64,000 nucleotides of DNA from Devosia chinhatensis (GTDB lineage Bacteria > Pseudomonadota > Alphaproteobacteria > Rhizobiales > Devosiaceae): NCBI RefSeq assembly GCF_000969445.1, contig NZ_JZEY01000061.1, positions 124,001-188,000 of the forward strand, in the 5' to 3' direction. A model generated the notes under the pieces. It worked only from the letters and a program-made list of their open reading frames with translations. It had not been told where the DNA came from and did not search any database. Below, in pieces: positions 24,094 to 33,590 of the stretch (position 1 is its first letter; every line of letters begins with the position of its first letter). Position numbers and translations under genes: made by a program.

Positions 24094-25503
24094 TCAGATG
24101 TGAATAGCGCCGTCACCGAGCGCCAACGCGGCTTCACGGATGGCCTCGGACAGCGTCGGATGGGCATGCGTGGTGCGCGCCAGGTCTTCGGAGGCCCCGG
24201 AGAATTCCATCAGCGTCACCAATTCATGGATCATCTCGCCGGCATTCTTGCCCACGATATGGGCGCCGAGAACGCGGTCGGTATCGGCATCGGCAAGGAT
24301 CTTGACGAAGCCCTGCGTGGCCAGCATCGCCTTGGCGCGACCATTGGCCGTAAAGGGAAATTTGCCGATCTTGTAATTGACGCCATCGGCCTTCAGTTCG
24401 TCCTCGGTCTTGCCGACCGACGCCACTTCCGGATTGGTATAGACCACGGCGGGAATGGCCGCGTAATTGACGTGCCCCGCCTGTCCGGCAAGGATTTCGG
24501 CCACGGCAATGCCTTCATCCTCGGCCTTGTGCGCCAGCATCGGGCCGGCAATGACGTCACCGATGGCGTAGATGCCGTCGACCGAGCTCTTGAAATGGCC
24601 GTCGACGCGGATGCGGCCGCGCTCATCCAGCGCCACGCCGGCAATGTCGAGGCCCAGGCCTTCTGTAAACGGCTTGCGTCCGATGGCCACCAGCGCGACA
24701 TCGGCATCGATGATCTCGGCATCGCCGCCCTTGGCCGGCTCGACACGCACCTGCAGGCCGTTCTGGTCGGTGCGATCCACACCGGCAACCTTGCTCGACA
24801 GCTTGAACTCCATGCCCTGCTTTTGCAGCATGCGCTGGAACTGGCGTGCCACCTCGCTATCCATGCCCGGCAGGATGCGGTCCAGATATTCGACGACCGT
24901 GACCTGTGCGCCCAGGCGCATCCAGACCGAACCGAGCTCGAGCCCGATCACACCGGCACCGATGACGACCATCTTGGCGGGCACCTTCTCGAGGCTGAGC
25001 GCACCGGTCGAGGTCACCACCTGCTTTTCGTCGATCTCGATCCCCGGCAGGTTCGCCGAAACCGAACCGGTCGCCACCACGATATTCTTGGTCGCGATTT
25101 CGGTCTGCGGGCCGCTCTGCGGCGTCACCAGCACCTTGCCGGCGCTCGGGATCGAGCCGATGCCGCGGAACACGGTGATCTTGTTCTTCTTGAACAGATA
25201 ATCGACGCCGCCGACATTGGACGCCACCGTTTCGGACTTGTGGTTCAGCATCTGCGGCAGGTTGAGCTGCGGGGTGGGAATATCGATGCCCAGCGCTTTG
25301 AAGCCGTGATTGGCCTCCTCGAAGAGCTCGGAGGCATGCAGCAGGGCCTTGGACGGAATGCAGCCGATATTGAGGCAAGTGCCGCCCAGGGTCGCCCACT
25401 TTTCGACAACGGCTACCTTCATGCCCAATTGAGCCGCGCGGATGGCGCACACATAGCCGCCGGGGCCCGAGCCGATGATGGTAAGGTCGAATTGGTCTGC
25501 CAT
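24094..25503 (-). CDS. lpdA: Dihydrolipoyl dehydrogenase (E3)
   Basis: 469 residues. FAD motif [19 protein letters not shown], redox disulfide in [19 protein letters not shown] motif [15 protein letters not shown] and the C-terminal dimer-interface active site HAHPTLSEA. It reoxidises dihydrolipoamide of 2-oxoglutarate dehydrogenase and probably other complexes. It is the last gene of the suc block; three small genes lie between it and sucB, which is unusual for this block. A strong terminator follows. Confidence 0.97.
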   Translation of the reverse strand: MADQFDLTIIGSGPGGYVCAIRAAQLGMKVAVVEKWATLGGTCLNIGCIPSKALLHASELFEEANHGFKALGIDIPTPQLNLPQMLNHKSETVASNVGGVDYLFKKNKITVFRGIGSIPSAGKVLVTPQSGPQTEIATKNIVVATGSVSANLPGIEIDEKQVVTSTGALSLEKVPAKMVVIGAGVIGLELGSVWMRLGAQVTVVEYLDRILPGMDSEVARQFQRMLQKQGMEFKLSSKVAGVDRTDQNGLQVRVEPAKGGDAEIIDADVALVAIGRKPFTEGLGLDIAGVALDERGRIRVDGHFKSSVDGIYAIGDVIAGPMLAHKAEDEGIAVAEILAGQAGHVNYAAIPAVVYTNPEVASVGKTEDELKADGVNYKIGKFPFTANGRAKAMLATQGFVKILADADTDRVLGAHIVGKNAGEMIHELVTLMEFSGASEDLARTTHAHPTLSEAIREAALALGDGAIHI

Positions 25504-25523
25504 GTTCTAGCCTCGAAAGATGA

Positions 25524-26156
25524 TCAGCGCTGCTGTGCCAGGGCGACACGGAGAGCAAGCGCCAGGAATGTAATGCCGGTGACCCGATTAAACCACCGGC
25601 CGGCTCGGAAAAAGCCCTGTCTCACAGATGGGGTCGTAAAGAAGACCGACACCAATGCAAACCAGGCAAAAAGCATAAGGCTCATGCTGCCCACATACAC
25701 CACCTTGGCGTCGCCACCGGTGCGCACCGAGACCAGCGAGGTGAAGAGCGCCAGAAAAAACAACACGGCCTTGGGATTGAGCAGGTTGGTGAGGAAACCC
25801 AGCGCAAAAGCGGCCATGTCGCCCGTGCGCGCCATGCTGCCCGGCTCGAGCAGCGGCGGTTCGGGCGGCGGACTGCGAAAGGCGGCAACGGCCAGCCAGA
25901 CGAGATACGCCGCACCGGCCCACTTGAGAATATTGAACAGAAGCAAGGATTGCCCGACAATCACCCCAACACCCAAAAGCGTATAGGTGCCATGGACTAG
26001 AATGGCGCAGGCTATGCCCAGCGAGGTCAACACGGCGGCACGCCTCCCATGCACCACGGCTTGGCGCAGCACCATGGCAAAGTCGGCGCCCGGTATGATG
26101 GCGTTGATCCCGAATGCAAGCATCAAGCCGGCAAATTCCACCCAGGGAAAAGTCAT
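25524..26156 (-). CDS. LysE/RhtB family translocator
   Basis: 210 residues from the ATG at 26156, the usual family length; upstream ATGs would add an unlikely N-terminus. Six helices, with the LysE-type GINAIIPGADFAMVLRQAVV near the start and NLLNPKAVLFFLALFTSLV mid-protein. These proteins export amino acids or other small metabolites. It starts ~100 bases after the MAPEG stop and ends 20 bases before lpdA, so it is likely cotranscribed with lpdA. Confidence 0.88.
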   Translation of the reverse strand: MTFPWVEFAGLMLAFGINAIIPGADFAMVLRQAVVHGRRAAVLTSLGIACAILVHGTYTLLGVGVIVGQSLLLFNILKWAGAAYLVWLAVAAFRSPPPEPPLLEPGSMARTGDMAAFALGFLTNLLNPKAVLFFLALFTSLVSVRTGGDAKVVYVGSMSLMLFAWFALVSVFFTTPSVRQGFFRAGRWFNRVTGITFLALALRVALAQQR

Positions 26157-26259
26157 CGATCCGGCCACCTGCACCGACATCATGGTGCGGCAAGGGTTAC
26201 ACCAGGCGTGCCCGTGGGGCAACGCCCGGTCCCCTGCCCTATTGGCACGACATCATGAC

Positions 26260-26649
26260 TTAAAAGGCGACGCCCACGAACAGCAGGAAGAGACCGACAA
26301 GTGAGACCGACCAGACTGCCGAGCGCAGGAAAGGAATGTCGATGAAATAAGCCGGCAGGTAGACCCAGCGGGACCAGAACCAGATCTGCGTGCCCCATTG
26401 TGTCAGCCAGTCCGAGCGGCCAGACACTTCCGTCGCCACCGCCAGCGCGATGAAGACGCCGTAGGTTTCGAGAAAATTGCGGAGCGCCCGATTGCCCCGC
26501 GCCGCCCACTTGTTGGGCTTGCGCTCGTTATCGCGCTGGCTGCCGGCATGCATCAACCCATAGTCGAGGCGATAAGCCGTCGATTGCACGAGGAGATAGG
26601 CGAACGCCAACGCGGCGCTCCAGATCAAAAGGGTGAGTTCTATGCTCAT
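26260..26649 (-). CDS. MAPEG family membrane protein
   Basis: 129 residues from the ATG at 26649 (GGAG upstream). Four helices, with the MAPEG-type sequence NKWAARGNRALRNFLETYGV between helices 1 and 2. MAPEG proteins include microsomal glutathione transferases, but the bacterial short forms are mostly uncharacterised. It lies between a secreted protein gene and the LysE gene in the suc block. Confidence 0.85.
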   Translation of the reverse strand: MSIELTLLIWSAALAFAYLLVQSTAYRLDYGLMHAGSQRDNERKPNKWAARGNRALRNFLETYGVFIALAVATEVSGRSDWLTQWGTQIWFWSRWVYLPAYFIDIPFLRSAVWSVSLVGLFLLFVGVAF

Positions 26650-26727
26650 GGCGGGCTCCAGACTGTTGCGTTCACACTGCAACGCCCCGGGCCGCCGATT
26701 GGATCATCCCCGATAGTCGCCCGCCGC

Positions 26728-27180
26728 TCAGGACGCCGAAATTTCCTGCGCCCGCTTGAGGATCTCGGGCAATTGCTTGTCGATGTCCAGCGTGCCGCCC
26801 TCGACCTGTTCGAGGAAGGTACGGCAGAACACGGTCTTGTCAGGAGCCTGGTTATAGGCGCTCATGATCTGACTGCCGCCATAGGTCTCCGCCGTTCGCT
26901 GCTGTCCCTCGCTGCCCCCGCCCAACCGGTTGATGACCCGGTCGGCCAGGTCGAGATAGCCGACATTGCGCAGGTACCAGTTCGCGGCGGCATCGTGATA
27001 GGCGCCATCGAGGCCGGTATTCTCGTAGCAATGGGTACTCATTGCCTCAACGATGGCCTTGGAGCCGTGAAAGGCCATGAGTTCACCGATAAGAGCGGTG
27101 TCGGAGGCGGTGTCCTGCGCTTGTGCGGGCAGGATGGAGGCCGTCAGGGCAGCGGCGAGAAGCAGATTCCGTCGCAACAT
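26728..27180 (-). CDS. Secreted hypothetical protein, 150 aa
   Basis: I do not recognise the family. A clear signal peptide (MLRRNLLLAAALTASILPAQAQ) precedes a mature part of ~128 residues with two cysteines (STHCYENTG and VFCRTFLEQ) that could form a disulfide. It is rich in acidic and helical stretches. Expressed in the direction of the suc genes but behind the sucB terminator, so it probably has its own promoter; a perfect 8-base inverted repeat lies 58 bases upstream. Confidence 0.7.
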   Translation of the reverse strand: MLRRNLLLAAALTASILPAQAQDTASDTALIGELMAFHGSKAIVEAMSTHCYENTGLDGAYHDAAANWYLRNVGYLDLADRVINRLGGGSEGQQRTAETYGGSQIMSAYNQAPDKTVFCRTFLEQVEGGTLDIDKQLPEILKRAQEISAS

Positions 27181-27237
27181 ATTCTCCGTTCAGCGCCGCA
27201 GGAGAGCGCATGTTTCACCTGCATAAATCGCCAATTC

Positions 27238-27254
27238 GCTAACAGACTGTTAGC
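27238..27254. promoter_or_regulatory. Perfect palindrome upstream of the secreted protein gene
   Basis: GCTAACAG-A-CTGTTAGC, 8-base arms around a single base. It may be a repressor site for the gene starting at 27180 or a short hairpin after the sucB terminator; nothing decides between them. Confidence 0.4.
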
Positions 27255-27291
27255 GCTGAGCGTTGCAGGGCACACCTTTTGGTGAGGCAAC

Positions 27292-27319
27292 AAAAAGGGC
27301 CCGCCTCAGCGAGCCCTTC
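27292..27319 (-). terminator. sucB terminator
   Basis: On the minus strand AAGGGC...GCCCTT forms a stem with an inner GC-rich loop and is followed by TTTTTG. It lies ~22 bases after the sucB stop. Confidence 0.75.
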
Positions 27320-27341
27320 TAGCTGGCAATAGTGGCAAGAC

Positions 27342-28631
27342 CTAGAGGTCGAGCACCAGGCGTTCAGGAGCCTCGAGGCTTTCCTTGACGCGAACGAGGA
27401 AGGTCACCGCTTCCTTGCCATCGACGATGCGGTGGTCATAGCTGAGTGCCAGATACATCATCGGGCGGATGACGATCTGTCCGCCCACGACGACCGGGCG
27501 CTCCTGGATCTTGTGCATGCCCAGAATGCCCGACTGCGGAGCATTGAGGATCGGCGTCGACATCAGCGAACCATAGACACCACCGTTGGAGATGGTGAAG
27601 GTGCCGCCCTGCATGTCGGCCATGGACAGCGCCCCGTCACGGGCCTTGCGACCGAGATTACCGATCTCCTTCTCGATCTCGGCAATGCTCATCTGGTCGG
27701 CATTGCGCACGACCGGCACCACGAGGCCCTTATCGGTGCCGACGGCGACGCCGATATGCGCGTATTGCTTGTAGATCAGGTCATCGCCATCGATCTCGGC
27801 ATTGACGGCCGGGATTTCCTTGAGGGCATGGACGACGGCCTTGGTGAAAAAGCCCATGAAGCCGAGCTTGACGCCATGCTTCTTCTCGAAGAGGTCCTTG
27901 TACTGGTTGCGCAGGTCCATCACCGGCTTCATGTCCACCTCGTTGAAGGTGGTCAGCATGGCGGCTGTGTTCTGCGCGTCCTTTAGGCGGCGGGCAATAG
28001 TCTGACGCAGGCGCGTCATCTTCACACGCTCTTCCCTGCCGGCATCGTCGGCAGCGACCGGTGCACGCGGAGCGGCAGCAGGAGCCGGCTTTGCAGCAGG
28101 TGCGGAAGCGGGTGCCGCCTGTGCCACGGCCGGCGCCGCAGCTTGCTGCGGCCGCGCCAGCGACGCCAGGACGTCTTCCTTGAGCACCTGGCCCGACTTG
28201 CCCGAACCGGCGATCGTGCCGGCATCAAGGCCGTTCTCGTTGATCAGCTTCTGAGCGGAAGGCGCAGGCGCACGATCGGTGGCAGTGACGGGCTGCGGGG
28301 CGGGTTCGGACTTGATCTCTTCGGGACCGGCAGCATTGTTGGCCGGCGCCTCGGACTTGGCTTCGGCCTTGGGCGCCGATGCGGCAGCGGCGCCGCCGGC
28401 TGCGATAGCGCCAAGCAAGGCGCCCACATCGACGGTGTCACCGGGATTTGCGGCAATGGCTTCAAGCACCCCGGCAGCTGGCGCCGGCACTTCGATAGTC
28501 ACCTTGTCGGTTTCGAGCTCGACCAGAGGCTCGTCGGCGGCAACGGTGTCACCGACCTTCTTGTACCACTGGCCGATGGTGGCCTCGGTCACGCTTTCGC
28601 CTAGGGTCGGAACCCGGATTTCTGTCGACAT
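27342..28631 (-). CDS. sucB: Dihydrolipoyllysine succinyltransferase, E2 of 2-oxoglutarate dehydrogenase
   Basis: 429 residues. The lipoyl domain (about 1-80) carries the lipoylated Lys in [11 protein letters not shown]. An Ala/Pro-rich linker follows, then a peripheral-subunit-binding domain ([20 protein letters not shown]), a second linker and the catalytic core ending with the HxxxDG motif in [12 protein letters not shown]. It transfers succinyl groups to CoA. The gene is 81 bases downstream of sucA and in the same transcript. Confidence 0.97.
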   Translation of the reverse strand: MSTEIRVPTLGESVTEATIGQWYKKVGDTVAADEPLVELETDKVTIEVPAPAAGVLEAIAANPGDTVDVGALLGAIAAGGAAAASAPKAEAKSEAPANNAAGPEEIKSEPAPQPVTATDRAPAPSAQKLINENGLDAGTIAGSGKSGQVLKEDVLASLARPQQAAAPAVAQAAPASAPAAKPAPAAAPRAPVAADDAGREERVKMTRLRQTIARRLKDAQNTAAMLTTFNEVDMKPVMDLRNQYKDLFEKKHGVKLGFMGFFTKAVVHALKEIPAVNAEIDGDDLIYKQYAHIGVAVGTDKGLVVPVVRNADQMSIAEIEKEIGNLGRKARDGALSMADMQGGTFTISNGGVYGSLMSTPILNAPQSGILGMHKIQERPVVVGGQIVIRPMMYLALSYDHRIVDGKEAVTFLVRVKESLEAPERLVLDL

Positions 28632-28712
28632 GGAGTTTGTCCTTCTATTTCGGGCCAGAGCGCCACGCGTCCTAAGGACGAATGTGGCGCTCTTTATGTC
28701 TTGTCACAAGGC

Positions 28713-31700
28713 TTAAGAACCGAGGGCGTCGTCCAGGAACGCCTGCAGCTGTTCCAGATGAACCGCCATGCGGCCGGTTGCAGGGGAAGCGGCAGCGGCG
28801 CGACCGGTATAGCGCACGCGCTGATTGCCACGACCCATCTGGTCGAACACCCATTCCACATAAGGCTGGATGAAGGCCCAGGCGCCCATGTTGCGCGGCT
28901 CTTCCTGACACCAGATCACTTCCGCATTGGGGAAGCGGCTGAGTTCGTCCAGGAGAGCCTTGGCCGGGAACGGATAGAGCTGCTCGATACGCAGCAGATA
29001 GACATCGTCGATGCCCTTCTTTTCACGATCCTCGAGCAGGTCGTAATAGACCTTGCCGGTACACAGGACGACGCGGCGGATCTTCTCGTCCTTCTGCAGA
29101 CGGATGGTGGTCTTGGGCAGGCCGGGCGCTTCGGCATCGTCCCAGAGCAGGCGATGGAAGACGCTGTCGGGGCCCAGTTCCACCAGCCCCGAGACAGCGC
29201 GCTTGTGGCGCAGCAGGCTCTTGGGCGTCATCAGGATCAGCGGCTTGCGGAAGTCACGCTTGAGCTGGCGACGCAGGATGTGGAAGTAATTGGCCGGGGT
29301 CGTGCAATTGGCGACCTGCATGTTGTCTTCGGCGCAAAGCTGGAGGAAACGCTCGGGACGCGCGGAGGAATGCTCCGGGCCCTGCCCTTCATAGCCGTGC
29401 GGCAGCAGCATCACGAGGCCCGACATACGGAACCACTTGCGCTCGCCCGAGGAAATGAACTGGTCGATGACGACCTGTGCACCATTCACGAAATCGCCGA
29501 ACTGGGCTTCCCACAAGGTCAGCGCCTTGGGTTCGGACAGCGAGTAGCCATATTCGAAGCCAAGCACTGCTTCTTCCGAGAGCATCGAGTTGATGACCTC
29601 GTAGCGGGACTGTTCGGGCGTCAGATTGTTGAGCGGGGTATAGCTCTTGTTCTCGACCTGCTGGTCGTTGAGCACCGAATGACGCTGGCTGAACGTTCCG
29701 CGTTCGCAATCCTGCCCGGAGAGGCGCACCGGATGGCCTTCGGTGACGAGCGTGCCGAAAGCCAGCGCCTCGGCCGTTGCCCAGTCGATACCTTCGCCGC
29801 TTTCGATCACCGAAAGGCGATTGTCCATGAAACGCTTGACGGTGCGATGGACATTGAAGTCCGCCGGCACCTTGGCAAGCTTGGTGCCGATTTCGACCAG
29901 ACGGTCGAGCGCCACACCGGTCTCGCCACGCCGGGGACCTTCGTCATGGGCGGGCTTGAAGCTCTTCCACTGACCATCGAGCCAATCGGCCTTGTTCGGC
30001 CGGTAGTCCTGGCCGGCCTCGAACTCGGCTTCGAGCTTGGCCCTCCAGTCCGCCTTGAGACCATCGATATCGGCCTGGCTGACATGGCCCTCGGCAATCA
30101 GCTTCTCCGAATAAAGCTCCAGCGTCGTCTTGTGCGAGCGGATCTTGGAGTACATCAGCGGCTGGGTGAAGCTGGGCTCGTCGCCTTCGTTATGGCCGAA
30201 GCGGCGATAGCAGAACATGTCGATGACGACAGGCTTGCCGAACTTCTGCCGGTATTCGACCGCGACCTTGGCGGCAAACACCACCGCTTCCGGATCGTCG
30301 CCGTTCACATGCAGGACCGGCGCCTCGATCATCTTGGCGACGTCCGTTGGATAGGGCGAGGACCGCGAATAGATCGGCGAGGTCGTAAAGCCGATCTGGT
30401 TGTTGATCACGAAGTGGATCGAGCCGCCGGTCCGATGGCCCTTGAGCCCCGAAAGGCCGAAGCATTCAGCCACCACGCCCTGGCCTGCGAAGGCGGCGTC
30501 GCCGTGGATCAGCAACGGCAGCACCATAGAGCGATCAGGCTTGCCGGACTTCTCGATATTGACCAGCTTGCCTTCGGGCGAAATGTGCAGGTCCTGCTTG
30601 GCGCGCGCCTTGCCCAGAACGACAGGGTCGACGATTTCGAGGTGCGAGGGATTGGCGGTGAGCGACAGATGCACCCGGTTATTGTCGAACTCACGGTCGG
30701 AAGAGGCACCCAGATGGTACTTCACGTCGCCCGAACCCTCGACGTCGTCGGGATAGAAGGCGCCGCCCTTGAATTCATGGAACAGCGCGCGATGCGGCTT
30801 GCTCAGAACCTGAGTGAGGACGTTGAGGCGACCGCGATGGGCCATGCCCAGGACAATGTCCTTGATGCCCAAGGCGCCGCCGCGCTTGATGATCTGCTCG
30901 AGCGCGGGGATCGTGGCTTCCGCGCCGTCGAGGCCAAAGCGCTTGGTGCCGGTATATTTGACGTCGAGAAACTTCTCGAAGCCCTCGGCCTCGACCAGCT
31001 TGTTGAGGATGGCCTTCTTCCCCTCGGGGGTGAAGGTGATTTCCTTGTCCGGGCCTTCGATGCGCTCCTGAATCCACTGCTTCTCATCCGGATCGGAGAT
31101 GTGCATGAATTCGATGCCGACCGTGCCGCAATAGGTGCGCTCGAGAATGGCAAGCATCTCGGGAATGGTGGCGTATTCCAGACCCAGGACGTTATCGATG
31201 AAGATCTTGCGGCTCATATCGGCTTCGGTGAAGCCATAGCTCTTGGGATCGAGTTCGGGGGCCGGCTCGTCGGCCTTGAGGCGCAGCGGATCGAGATCGG
31301 CATGCAAATGCCCGCGCATGCGATAGGCACGGATCATCATGATGGCGCGGATGGAGTCGCGCGTCGCCTGCAGGACATCCCCGGCGCTCGGAGCGGGCTT
31401 GCCTTCGGCTGCGGCCTTCTTTGTGGCCGCCTTCTCGGTCTTGACGGCGATCTCGCCCCAATTGCCATCCAGCGCGTTGACCAGGTCGCCGGCCTCGGCC
31501 TGCGGCCAGTCCTTGCGGCCCCAGCTCGGACCCTCGGCATTCTTCTGGACTTCGAGCTGACTGTCGTCGAGCCGCGAAAAGAAGCTCGACCAGGTCTCGT
31601 CCACGCTGGAAGGATCGGTTTTGAATCGAGAATACAATTGTTCGATGTAGTCGGCGTTCCCCCCATAGAGGAACGAGGTCAGCAAGAACGTGTCGTTCTT

Positions 31701-31715
31701 TTCCTGTCGTGTCAT
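28713..31715 (-). CDS. sucA: 2-oxoglutarate dehydrogenase E1
   Basis: 1000 residues, full length. The N-terminal segment SFLYGGNADYIEQLYSRF (E2-binding), the thiamine diphosphate region HGDAAFAGQGVVAECFGL and VINNQIGFTT, and the C-terminal RNMGAWAFIQPYVEWV are all present. It decarboxylates 2-oxoglutarate and passes succinyl to the lipoyl group of SucB. It follows sucD after a 373-base gap that probably holds regulatory sequence. Confidence 0.98.
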   Translation of the reverse strand: MTRQEKNDTFLLTSFLYGGNADYIEQLYSRFKTDPSSVDETWSSFFSRLDDSQLEVQKNAEGPSWGRKDWPQAEAGDLVNALDGNWGEIAVKTEKAATKKAAAEGKPAPSAGDVLQATRDSIRAIMMIRAYRMRGHLHADLDPLRLKADEPAPELDPKSYGFTEADMSRKIFIDNVLGLEYATIPEMLAILERTYCGTVGIEFMHISDPDEKQWIQERIEGPDKEITFTPEGKKAILNKLVEAEGFEKFLDVKYTGTKRFGLDGAEATIPALEQIIKRGGALGIKDIVLGMAHRGRLNVLTQVLSKPHRALFHEFKGGAFYPDDVEGSGDVKYHLGASSDREFDNNRVHLSLTANPSHLEIVDPVVLGKARAKQDLHISPEGKLVNIEKSGKPDRSMVLPLLIHGDAAFAGQGVVAECFGLSGLKGHRTGGSIHFVINNQIGFTTSPIYSRSSPYPTDVAKMIEAPVLHVNGDDPEAVVFAAKVAVEYRQKFGKPVVIDMFCYRRFGHNEGDEPSFTQPLMYSKIRSHKTTLELYSEKLIAEGHVSQADIDGLKADWRAKLEAEFEAGQDYRPNKADWLDGQWKSFKPAHDEGPRRGETGVALDRLVEIGTKLAKVPADFNVHRTVKRFMDNRLSVIESGEGIDWATAEALAFGTLVTEGHPVRLSGQDCERGTFSQRHSVLNDQQVENKSYTPLNNLTPEQSRYEVINSMLSEEAVLGFEYGYSLSEPKALTLWEAQFGDFVNGAQVVIDQFISSGERKWFRMSGLVMLLPHGYEGQGPEHSSARPERFLQLCAEDNMQVANCTTPANYFHILRRQLKRDFRKPLILMTPKSLLRHKRAVSGLVELGPDSVFHRLLWDDAEAPGLPKTTIRLQKDEKIRRVVLCTGKVYYDLLEDREKKGIDDVYLLRIEQLYPFPAKALLDELSRFPNAEVIWCQEEPRNMGAWAFIQPYVEWVFDQMGRGNQRVRYTGRAAAASPATGRMAVHLEQLQAFLDDALGS

Positions 31716-32088
31716 CGCTTTTGTCGCAGGACCTCTCGCCCTGCCATCCTTCTCAACGGACCGACCATTGGTCGATCGAATTTGCGGTCAAACGTGGGGC
31801 GAATATTGACCGCTTTTCCTTTGTATCTTGTTAAGACTTGCGGCGCCCGAAAGCACGCCGCGACTCACTTGATGGTTCGGGTCACCGCTTAGCACCGAAC
31901 CGTGTCCGAAGCGCGACCGACATTGGTCGCAATTGGACGTTTTCTACCAAGTGCGTCCAGTTGTAGCAGCGGCCCGGATGCCCGTCTCCGAACCGTCAGC
32001 CAGAACCCGACGGCACAAAACCAAAAGGGCTCTGGCGCCCACGACGGCTTCGCCGGGCTACGGCGAAGCCGAGAGGTGTGAGCAGGAC
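31716..32088 (-). promoter_or_regulatory. 373-base gap between sucD and sucA with several inverted repeats
   Basis: No gene is supported. Visible elements: CGACCA-T-TGGTCG (31762-31774); CATTGGTCG repeated directly at 31766-31774 and 31921-31929; GCGACC/GGTCGC (31913-31930); GGTTCGG-N14-CCGAACC (31874-31901); and a 10-base hairpin CGGCTTCGCC/GGCGAAGCCG at 32045-32071 just after sucD. The hairpin may attenuate read-through and the rest may be the sucA promoter region; no convincing -35/-10 pair was found. Confidence 0.5.
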
Positions 32089-32997
32089 TTAGCCCTTGAG
32101 CACTTCCGCCAGCGTCACGCCGATACGGGCGGGAGAGGCGGAGACCTTGATGCCTGCCGCTTCCATCGCCGCGATCTTTTCTTCGGCGCCACCCTTGCCG
32201 CCCGAAATCACCGCGCCGGCATGGCCCATGGTGCGGCCCGGAGGGGCGGTGCGGCCAGCAATGAAACCGGCCATGGGCTTCTTGCGGCCCTTCTTGGCTT
32301 CATCGATCAGGAACTGGGCCGCTTCCTCTTCGGCCGAACCGCCGATCTCGCCGATCATGATGATCGACTTGGTCGCTTCGTCGGCCAGGAACATCTCCAG
32401 GACATCGATGAATTCGGTGCCCTTGACCGGGTCGCCGCCAATGCCGACGGCCGTGGTCTGGCCCAGGCCTTCATTGGTGGTCTGGAACACCGCTTCATAG
32501 GTAAGCGTACCGGAGCGCGAAACAATACCCACCGAACCCTTGGAGAAGATCGAGCCCGGCATGATGCCAATCTTGCATTCCTCGGGGGTGAGGACGCCGG
32601 GACAATTCGGCCCGATCAGGCGCGACTTGGACTTTTCGAGCTTGGCCTTGACGCGGACCATGTCCATGACCGGCACGCCTTCGGTGATGCAGACGATCAG
32701 TTCGATTTCGGCGTCGATCGCTTCTTCGATGGCCGCAGCCGCGCCTGCGGGGGGCACATAGATGACCGAGGCATTGGCCCCGGACTTTTCCTTGCCTTCG
32801 GCAACGCTGGCGTAAACGGGCAGCTGCGCCGACGCATCGAGCGAGGAGGTCCAGGTTTCGCCGGCCTTCTTGGGATTGACGCCACCCACCATCTGGGTGC
32901 CGAAATAGGCGAGGGCCTGTTCGGTGTGGAAGGTGCCGGTCTTGCCGGTCAGGCCCTGCACGAGGACCTTGGTGTCTTTGTTGACGAGAATGGACAT
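32089..32997 (-). CDS. sucD: Succinyl-CoA synthetase alpha subunit
   Basis: 302 residues. CoA-binding Rossmann domain ([15 protein letters not shown]), ligase domain, and the phospho-His in [19 protein letters not shown]. It forms succinate and ATP (or GTP) from succinyl-CoA with SucC. It is separated from sucC by an unrelated secreted-protein gene, which breaks the usual sucC-sucD adjacency. Confidence 0.97.
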   Translation of the reverse strand: MSILVNKDTKVLVQGLTGKTGTFHTEQALAYFGTQMVGGVNPKKAGETWTSSLDASAQLPVYASVAEGKEKSGANASVIYVPPAGAAAAIEEAIDAEIELIVCITEGVPVMDMVRVKAKLEKSKSRLIGPNCPGVLTPEECKIGIMPGSIFSKGSVGIVSRSGTLTYEAVFQTTNEGLGQTTAVGIGGDPVKGTEFIDVLEMFLADEATKSIIMIGEIGGSAEEEAAQFLIDEAKKGRKKPMAGFIAGRTAPPGRTMGHAGAVISGGKGGAEEKIAAMEAAGIKVSASPARIGVTLAEVLKG

Positions 32998-33060
32998 GTT
33001 GTTTCTCTTCCGTCTGGGGCGCTGTGCGCCTTGTCTTGGTGCCCCGCCGGGGCGAAAGGG

Positions 33061-33585
33061 TTAGTCGCCGTCCGCAGGCTGGAGCTTGGGCGTTATCGTT
33101 GTGAGCTGGATGACGAAACCTGCATCGTCCCAATGGGCGAGCAGCAGGCTGTCCCCGCCGACGAGGCTGGCATAATGACCGCCATCCATCGCCTTGACCT
33201 CGCCCTCGAAGCCATCGAGACCGGCAATGGCGTCGATCACGGCCTTGCCATTGCCCCTGGCTTCGACAAAATCGATGCGGCAATAGCCGAAGATGCGGTC
33301 CGGATAGGTTTCGACCAGCGCGAACAGGTCACCCCATCCCAGCCCATCGACCTCTCGTTCCGCACCATAGGAGTGAACGAACGGGCTTTCCGCGTCCTGT
33401 TCGTAGGCATCCCAGCCGGCCGAGATGGCCGCATCCACGGCAGTCTCGTCGCCATTGGCAAAGGTCTGGCACGTTTGCAAGGCAGAAAGGGCTCCCGCAT
33501 TCGGGGCGACCTTGGTCTTACCCTGGGCCAGCGCAGGGTGCGCCGCCAGGGCAAGGATCACCACGATCGCGAGGCCCTTGCGCAT
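33061..33585 (-). CDS. Secreted hypothetical protein inserted between sucC and sucD
   Basis: 174 residues with a signal peptide ([21 protein letters not shown]) and two cysteines in the mature part ([12 protein letters not shown] and [13 protein letters not shown]). I do not recognise the family. The mature region is about 150 residues, mixed alpha/beta in appearance, and acidic. It starts 5 bases after the sucC stop and ends 63 bases before sucD, so it must be on the sucCD transcript. Nothing in its sequence suggests a role in succinyl-CoA synthetase. Confidence 0.78.
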   Translation of the reverse strand: MRKGLAIVVILALAAHPALAQGKTKVAPNAGALSALQTCQTFANGDETAVDAAISAGWDAYEQDAESPFVHSYGAEREVDGLGWGDLFALVETYPDRIFGYCRIDFVEARGNGKAVIDAIAGLDGFEGEVKAMDGGHYASLVGGDSLLLAHWDDAGFVIQLTTITPKLQPADGD

Positions 33586-33590
33586 GCTGA

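Noticed and set aside
24076..25986. A 636-codon open frame antisense to lpdA and the LysE gene
   Set aside because: It is antisense to two clear genes and crosses the lpdA terminator.
28701..31892. A 1063-codon open frame antisense to sucA
   Set aside because: It exactly mirrors sucA in a GC-rich genome, where low stop frequency in the antisense frame is expected; there is no ribosome site or family similarity.
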